The notes under the pieces were generated by a model. It was not told the origin of the DNA, did no database searches, and was given only the letters and a program-made list of their open reading frames with translations. Shown one piece after another: positions 13,576 through 16,685 of a stretch of 16,685 nt of DNA. This DNA comes from Clostridia bacterium (lineage in GTDB: Bacteria; Bacillota; Clostridia; UBA1381), in the NCBI GenBank assembly GCA_900756545.1, contig CAAEKO010000066.1, positions 1 to 16,685 on the forward strand. The letters are read 5' to 3'. Within the stretch, counting starts at the first letter, position 1. Each line of letters starts with the position of its first letter. A program made the translations under genes and the position numbers.

Positions 13576-14725
13576 AATCATTATCCCGACTTTGTTCGGC
13601 CTGGAAGCTTTTGTGGGCCGTGAATTGAAAGCCCTGGGCTATACTCCCTCCAAGGTAGAGGATGGACGGGTTACATTTTGGGGGGATATACGCGCCGTTG
13701 TACTGGCCAATCTCTGGATACGATGCGGCGAGCGAGTTTTGATTAAAATTGCGGAATTTGAGGCAGTCAGTTTTGAGCAGCTTTTCGAGCAAACAAGGTC
13801 CGCGCCTTGGGGCGAATGGATTCCTAAAACTGCCGCTTTCCCTGTCAAGGGCCATGCCCTAAAATCAAAGCTGGCCAGCGTACGGGACTGCCAGACGATC
13901 ATTAAAAAGGCAGTTGCCGGTGCGCTTTCGAAAAAATATGGTATAGACTGGCTGGAAGAAACCGGCCCACTATACCAGATCCAGTTTTCCATTTTAAAAG
14001 ACCGGGTAACGCTGATGCTTGACGCCTCCGGCGAGGGACTGCACAAACGGGGCTACCGGCGCGTATCCAATGCCGCGCCGCTGAAAGAAACGATTGCCGC
14101 GGCTATGGTGCAGCTAAGCCACTGGAAATATGAATATCCTATGGCAGACCCTTTCTGCGGTTCAGGCACACTTCCCATTGAGGCGGCAATGCTGAAGAGG
14201 AATATTGCTCCCGGCTTGACCCGTCATTTTTCCGCCGAAAATTTTGTGCAGATTCCTGTCGAATTATGGGAGCAGTGCCGTAAAGAGGCCAAAGAGGCCG
14301 AAAAAAATATTCCCCTGGAAATCTATTCCTCAGATATCGACCCTGCCGCGCTGGATATTGCCCGGGCCAATGCGAAAATCGCAGGCGTAGGCGGACAGAT
14401 TCAATTTTCTATACGGGACGCTAAGGAATTTTTTGAACCTGTTCCCTATGGAACGATTCTTTGCAATCCGCCCTACGGCGAACGGCTCAGCGACGTTAGA
14501 TCCTGCGAGGAGCTGTACAGACATATCGGAAAAACATTTTCCAGGCTGGACAAATGGTCCTGCTACATCATTACCTCCCATGAGCAGTTTGAATCCCTGT
14601 TTGGCAGGAAAGCGGATAAAAAGCGGAAGCTCTATAACGGAATGATTAAATGCAATATTTACCAGTACTTTGGCCCTAGGCCGCCAAGGCCGCATACGCC
14701 GAAAGATTTGCCCCGGGAACAGTAA
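13553..14725 (+). CDS. THUMP-domain SAM-dependent RNA methyltransferase (RlmL/YpsC family)
   Basis: This 390-residue protein is the class I methyltransferase type related to the N-terminal half of E. coli RlmKL and to B. subtilis YpsC, which methylate guanine N2 in 23S rRNA. A THUMP-containing region (about 1-165) for RNA binding is followed by a Rossmann domain with the SAM motif DPFCGSGTLPIEAA (199-212), an acidic SSDIDP strand end (259-264), and the catalytic NPPYGERL (305-312). The start overlaps the end of rnr by 23 nt; AAGGAG is 14 nt upstream, a rather long spacing, but no better start exists. The family is clear; the exact target nucleotide is inference. Confidence 0.93.
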   Translation: MEKTEQFEIIIPTLFGLEAFVGRELKALGYTPSKVEDGRVTFWGDIRAVVLANLWIRCGERVLIKIAEFEAVSFEQLFEQTRSAPWGEWIPKTAAFPVKGHALKSKLASVRDCQTIIKKAVAGALSKKYGIDWLEETGPLYQIQFSILKDRVTLMLDASGEGLHKRGYRRVSNAAPLKETIAAAMVQLSHWKYEYPMADPFCGSGTLPIEAAMLKRNIAPGLTRHFSAENFVQIPVELWEQCRKEAKEAEKNIPLEIYSSDIDPAALDIARANAKIAGVGGQIQFSIRDAKEFFEPVPYGTILCNPPYGERLSDVRSCEELYRHIGKTFSRLDKWSCYIITSHEQFESLFGRKADKKRKLYNGMIKCNIYQYFGPRPPRPHTPKDLPREQ

Positions 14726-14747
14726 AATATTCAGGGCCAAAGACGCG

Positions 14748-14819
14748 CCTCTCAATAGGTTGATAGCGCTGTAAAGCCATTCGGATAGACGCAGTAAACG
14801 CGACCTATTGCAAAAGAGG
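14748..14819 (+). ncRNA. Unassigned structured RNA candidate with partly paired Shine-Dalgarno
   Basis: CAATAGGT (14753-14760) pairs perfectly with ACCTATTG (14803-14810), and CCTCT (14748-14752) pairs with AGAGG (14815-14819) after a 4-nt bulge. Inside, GCGCTG (14766-14771) can pair with CAG (14792-14794) and CGC (14799-14801). The inner strands both carry CGC[T/A]GTAAA. The AGAGGAG that includes the outer strand precedes ATG at 14827, and a terminator hairpin follows at 14840-14868. This is the shape of a riboswitch or small RNA, but it matches no class I can recall. There is no downstream plus-strand gene except a 41-codon frame. Confidence 0.5.
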
Positions 14820-14839
14820 AGCAACAATGAAGTGCATGA

Positions 14840-14868
14840 AAAATGCCCGCTCAAAAAGCGGGCATTTT
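14840..14868. terminator. Bidirectional terminator between converging genes
   Basis: AAAATGCCCGCT (14840-14851) pairs with AGCGGGCATTTT (14857-14868) around a 5-nt loop. The minus-strand tail (T5) ends the esterase gene; the plus-strand tail (T4) ends the rnr-methyltransferase transcript or the structured RNA upstream. A second hairpin without T tail lies next to it: GCAGCG (14873-14878) with CGCTGC (14884-14889). Confidence 0.88.
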
Positions 14869-14932
14869 GACAGCAGCGAAATCCGCTGCAGCGTAGAGGA
14901 GACGAATGGTTTAGATGCCATCCTTATTCATT

Positions 14933-15970
14933 TCATTGATGTCTTTTTATAAACTTTATAACCTTTAACCAGTCTTCACGGCTAAAATAATGCAAACCGT
15001 TCCTAAGGTGATAGCCGACACTGCCTTCATGAAACTCGTCACCGGCCTCAGGCAATCTATCTTCGCATATAAAACCTTTTTTTCCACATTTTTTATACAT
15101 TGCGTCTACCGCAACACAAGTTAACATTTCAGATTTTGGATCTGCCCATGTATCTTCTTTCGCACTTGCTATATATACATATCTCGGTGCGATTGAAGCC
15201 GTTAAATAATGTTGATCAAAAGGCATATTATATTCGTCATCTACATACTTTTGATAATTTTTACAGAACCAGTACGGGAAGGTTTTGCAAATATCCTGAA
15301 GCGTTTCGCCTTCTTTACCTCTAGATAATGCCGCACCGCTGCAGCCTGAATCATTTGAATACGCGAAACAAAAGCGCTCATCTGATGCTGCTGCCAAAAG
15401 AGCAGTTTTCCCCAGTCTAGAATGACCGCATACAATACTACAACCTTTGTCAAGACAATCTAAGCTATCTGCATAATCCATCACGCGCTGTGCCGCCCAT
15501 GCCCACATAGCGATTTTGCCCGCCGAATCTCCATCTCTTTCTAAATTTTTATATAACACTCCTGCAAGACCGTCTGTAAAATCATCGTTATCTTTTGTGA
15601 CGTCATTATAGCAAAAAGAAAGAACCGCAAACCCGTTATCAATAATTTCTTCTATTGGTATGTAACGGTCCGGAACACAATCGCGAAAATTTATACACAC
15701 AAAAAATGGATGCTTGCCCTCTTCTGTTGGAATGGTAACATAAACAGGAAAAGTAAACTCCCCGCCGCATATACATGAAGTAATATCAACCTTTTTTATG
15801 ACAGCCTTTCCTGCACAAAAATTAGGGATATAGTTGTCTGTCACCTTCCAGCGCATGCTTTCAGGCGCTGTCGGCAGGTATCCGTATTCTTCTTTCAGTA
15901 AAATATCCAGCATTTCTTCCCTTGACTTTAATGGAGGGAGTTTTCTTTCATTTACCATTCGCCCAAGCAT
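14933..15970 (-). CDS. CE15-like alpha/beta-hydrolase (glucuronoyl-esterase family), cytoplasmic
   Basis: This 345-residue serine hydrolase resembles carbohydrate esterase family 15. The nucleophile motif is GHSRLGKTALL (182-192, S184), followed by the family pattern SNDSGCSGAALSRGKEGET (205-223). SAKEDTWADP (269-278) probably holds the acid residue, and GYHLRNGLHYFSREDW (319-334) holds the expected catalytic histidine, H327. CE15 enzymes cut ester links between 4-O-methylglucuronate and lignin or model alcohols and are usually secreted; this one has no signal peptide, so it would act on imported substrate. The ATG at 15970 has GAGGTG 6 nt upstream; a GTG three codons earlier is inside that site. 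It is a single-gene unit. It is AT-richer than rnr nearby, possibly acquired. The true substrate is unknown. Confidence 0.82.
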   Translation of the reverse strand: MLGRMVNERKLPPLKSREEMLDILLKEEYGYLPTAPESMRWKVTDNYIPNFCAGKAVIKKVDITSCICGGEFTFPVYVTIPTEEGKHPFFVCINFRDCVPDRYIPIEEIIDNGFAVLSFCYNDVTKDNDDFTDGLAGVLYKNLERDGDSAGKIAMWAWAAQRVMDYADSLDCLDKGCSIVCGHSRLGKTALLAAASDERFCFAYSNDSGCSGAALSRGKEGETLQDICKTFPYWFCKNYQKYVDDEYNMPFDQHYLTASIAPRYVYIASAKEDTWADPKSEMLTCVAVDAMYKKCGKKGFICEDRLPEAGDEFHEGSVGYHLRNGLHYFSREDWLKVIKFIKRHQ

Positions 15971-15988
15971 TTTTCTCACCTCGAAATC

Positions 15989-16017
15989 ATTATATCACAC
16001 AAATTTTATCATTTCAA
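15989..16017 (-). promoter_or_regulatory. Promoter of the CE15-like gene
   Basis: On the minus strand TTGAAA (16017-16012) and TATAAT (15994-15989) are 17 nt apart. Transcription would begin near 15982, right at the ribosome binding site, so the 5' UTR is only about 12 nt and there is no room for leader control. Confidence 0.82.
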
Positions 16018-16132
16018 TGTTTTGTGCAAACGAAACTTCCTAAAGTTGTTCCTTGTTCGCTATTACCTAATACTTCAAAATCGACTATTTGATTTTTAGG
16101 GAATAGTAAAGAGTGAAAAGGTAAGCGTAAAA

Positions 16133-16160
16133 ACGGCAAGATTTAATCAAATCTTGCCGT
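16133..16160 (-). terminator. Hairpin directly after tRNA-Asp
   Basis: ACGGCAAGATTT (16133-16144) and AAATCTTGCCGT (16149-16160) form a perfect 12-bp stem with a 4-nt loop, 2 nt beyond the encoded CCA. The minus-strand tail (TTTACGCTTACC) has a short T run, so it may act in termination, 3'-end processing, or both. Confidence 0.75.
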
Positions 16161-16162
16161 CT

Positions 16163-16239
16163 TGGCGATCCGGATGGGGTTCGAACCCACGACCTCTAGC
16201 GTGACAGGCTAGCGTTCTAACCAGCTGAACTACCGGACC
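16163..16239 (-). tRNA. tRNA-Asp (anticodon GTC)
   Basis: The minus strand folds as a full cloverleaf. The acceptor stem is GGTCCGG/CCGGATC with one G-U pair, the D stem GTTC/GAAC, the anticodon stem CTAGC/GCTAG with loop CTGTCAC, the variable loop AGGTC, and the T stem GTGGG/CCCAT with loop TTCGAAC. The discriminator is G and the CCA end is encoded. The GTC anticodon lies at 16203-16205 and reads GAC/GAU (Asp); discriminator G73 is the identity base for tRNA-Asp. Confidence 0.97.
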
Positions 16240-16254
16240 AAGTGTTACTCGCTT

Positions 16255-16283
16255 ATTATATCGGCTTTTTATGCTTTTGTCAA
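16255..16283 (-). promoter_or_regulatory. Promoter of tRNA-Asp
   Basis: On the minus strand a perfect TTGACA (16283-16278) and TATAAT (16260-16255) are 17 nt apart, about 9 nt before the likely transcript start and 16 nt before the mature tRNA 5' end. Full consensus is normal for tRNA promoters. Confidence 0.92.
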
Positions 16284-16317
16284 GAAAAATTTTATTTATT
16301 TTTGCCAAAATTTTTAT

Positions 16318-16347
16318 TGAATATAAACAGGTATCCTGCGCAAAATA
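16318..16347 (+). promoter_or_regulatory. Sigma-G-like forespore promoter of the SASP gene
   Basis: TGAATA (16318-16323) and CAAAATA (16341-16347) are 17 nt apart. This is close to the sigma-G pattern (TGAATA and CATNNTA) that drives SASP genes in the forespore of Bacillus and Clostridium. It predicts a leader of about 90 nt. Confidence 0.55.
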
Positions 16348-16354
16348 GGAGTGT

Positions 16355-16404
16355 AGTCAAGATGATTGACTGCAAATCATGATTTAGCGGCTATGGTTTG
16401 CCGC
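16355..16404 (+). promoter_or_regulatory. Two hairpins in the SASP 5' UTR
   Basis: AGTCAA (16355-16360) pairs with TTGACT (16366-16371) around a 5-nt loop, and GCGGC (16387-16391) pairs with GCCGC (16400-16404) around an 8-nt loop. Both lie between the predicted start of transcription and the ribosome binding site at 16435-16440. They could stabilise the long-lived forespore mRNA or affect translation. Confidence 0.45.
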
Positions 16405-16447
16405 AATATATTTTAAAACTATATTTAATAAAATGGAGGAAGAGAAG

Positions 16448-16639
16448 ATGTCTAAGAACAAAATCGTTGTTCCGGAAGCTAAGAAGGCTATGGAGAATTT
16501 CAAGATGGAAGCTGCAAGTGAAGTTGGTGTAACTCTGAATCAAGGTTACAACGGTGACTTGACTTCCAAACAGGCTGGTTCTATCGGCGGACAGATGGTT
16601 AAGAAAATGATCGAAGATTACGAAAACAAAATTAAATAA
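16448..16639 (+). CDS. Alpha/beta-type small acid-soluble spore protein
   Basis: This 63-residue protein coats and protects spore DNA against UV and chemicals and is degraded at germination. The family core is clear: FKMEAASEVGV (18-28), then the conserved GYNGDLTSKQAGSIGGQMVKKMIEDYE (33-59), which includes the DNA-binding helix. The segment around E20-A21-A22-S23-E24 corresponds to the Gpr protease site. I chose the ATG at 16448 because GGAGGA lies 7 nt upstream; the in-frame ATG at 16433 overlaps this ribosome binding site. Length is typical. It is a single gene with a sigma-G-like promoter, and it shows that the organism is a spore former or descends from one. Confidence 0.96.
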   Translation: MSKNKIVVPEAKKAMENFKMEAASEVGVTLNQGYNGDLTSKQAGSIGGQMVKKMIEDYENKIK

Positions 16640-16661
16640 GTAATCTAAATAAATTTTCTCC

Positions 16662-16681
16662 GGGAAGGATTCCTATTTTTT
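16662..16681 (+). terminator. Weak possible terminator after the SASP gene
   Basis: GGGAA (16662-16666) can pair with TTCCT (16670-16674, one G-U pair) around a 3-nt loop, followed by A and T6. The stem is short, but position and T run fit. The window ends just beyond. Confidence 0.35.
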
Positions 16682-16685
16682 AATA

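Noticed and set aside
14745..14827. Known riboswitch classes (c-di-GMP-I and II, THF, preQ1, fluoride, SAM-II, FMN) for the structured RNA.
   Set aside because: I compared remembered consensus cores; none of their invariant segments is present. This is from memory, so an Rfam search is still decisive.
14330..14854. A 174-codon minus-strand frame opposite the methyltransferase end.
   Set aside because: It lies antisense to the SAM-binding and NPPY motifs of the methyltransferase and has no family features.
14827..14952. A 41-codon plus-strand frame with AGAGGAG 6 nt before its ATG.
   Set aside because: It contains a strong bidirectional terminator hairpin in its first codons, resembles no protein I recognise, and overlaps the opposing esterase gene. 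I treat it as part of the RNA candidate rather than a gene.
16084..16107. ACTATT/AATAGT inverted repeat between the tRNA terminator and the esterase promoter.
   Set aside because: Six A/T-rich pairs around a 12-nt loop are expected by chance in this AT-rich gap, with no gene or T tail attached.
16163..16239. tRNA-Asp as a possible integration site for a mobile element.
   Set aside because: No repeat of the tRNA 3' end and no integrase gene were seen in the window.

Overview
The window looks like chromosome of a spore-forming anaerobe of class Clostridia. The signs are an alpha/beta-type SASP, split secD and secF, [FeFe]-hydrogenases with clostridial ferredoxin motifs, AGGAGG-like ribosome binding sites, TTGACA/TATAAT promoters with 17-nt spacers, and T-tailed terminators. 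I cannot fix family or genus. Most genes are on the minus strand.

Region 1 (1-5142, minus) is a hydrogenase operon. Reading in the direction of transcription it holds a small thioredoxin-like [2Fe-2S] ferredoxin, a PAS-containing sensory-type [FeFe]-hydrogenase (HydS, group C-like) with no kinase or other recognisable output domain, a SpoIIE/PP2C-type phosphatase whose start overlaps the hydS stop, a group B-like [FeFe]-hydrogenase, and a small zinc-ribbon protein. A good sigma-A promoter sits at 5114-5142 and a strong terminator at 7-39. The likely logic is that HydS senses H2 or redox state and passes it to the phosphatase, with the second hydrogenase as target or co-regulated enzyme.

Region 2 (5313-8740) is an AT-richer ADP-ribosylation/stress module. 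It has a divergent metallo-beta-lactamase-like protein, a class M sirtuin (SirTM) overlapping a zinc-type macrodomain ADP-ribosyl hydrolase, and a divergent HxlR-family regulator with an N-terminal cysteine. The MBL-like gene and the macrodomain-sirtuin operon have the same control region: a split 15+14-nt conserved element whose TTTACA is the -35 box of each promoter, next to GTTACC palindromes. This points to one HxlR-controlled regulon.

Region 3 (8825-14725) is housekeeping: secD-secF on the minus strand, then rnr (RNase R) and a THUMP-domain rRNA methyltransferase on the plus strand, with divergent promoters between them.

Region 4 (14726-16685) holds an unassigned structured RNA candidate (14748-14819) with a partly paired Shine-Dalgarno sequence, a CE15-like esterase without signal peptide, tRNA-Asp(GTC), and a SASP gene with a sigma-G-like promoter and a hairpin-rich 5' UTR. 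I saw no insertion sequence, transposase, integrase, CRISPR array or rRNA.
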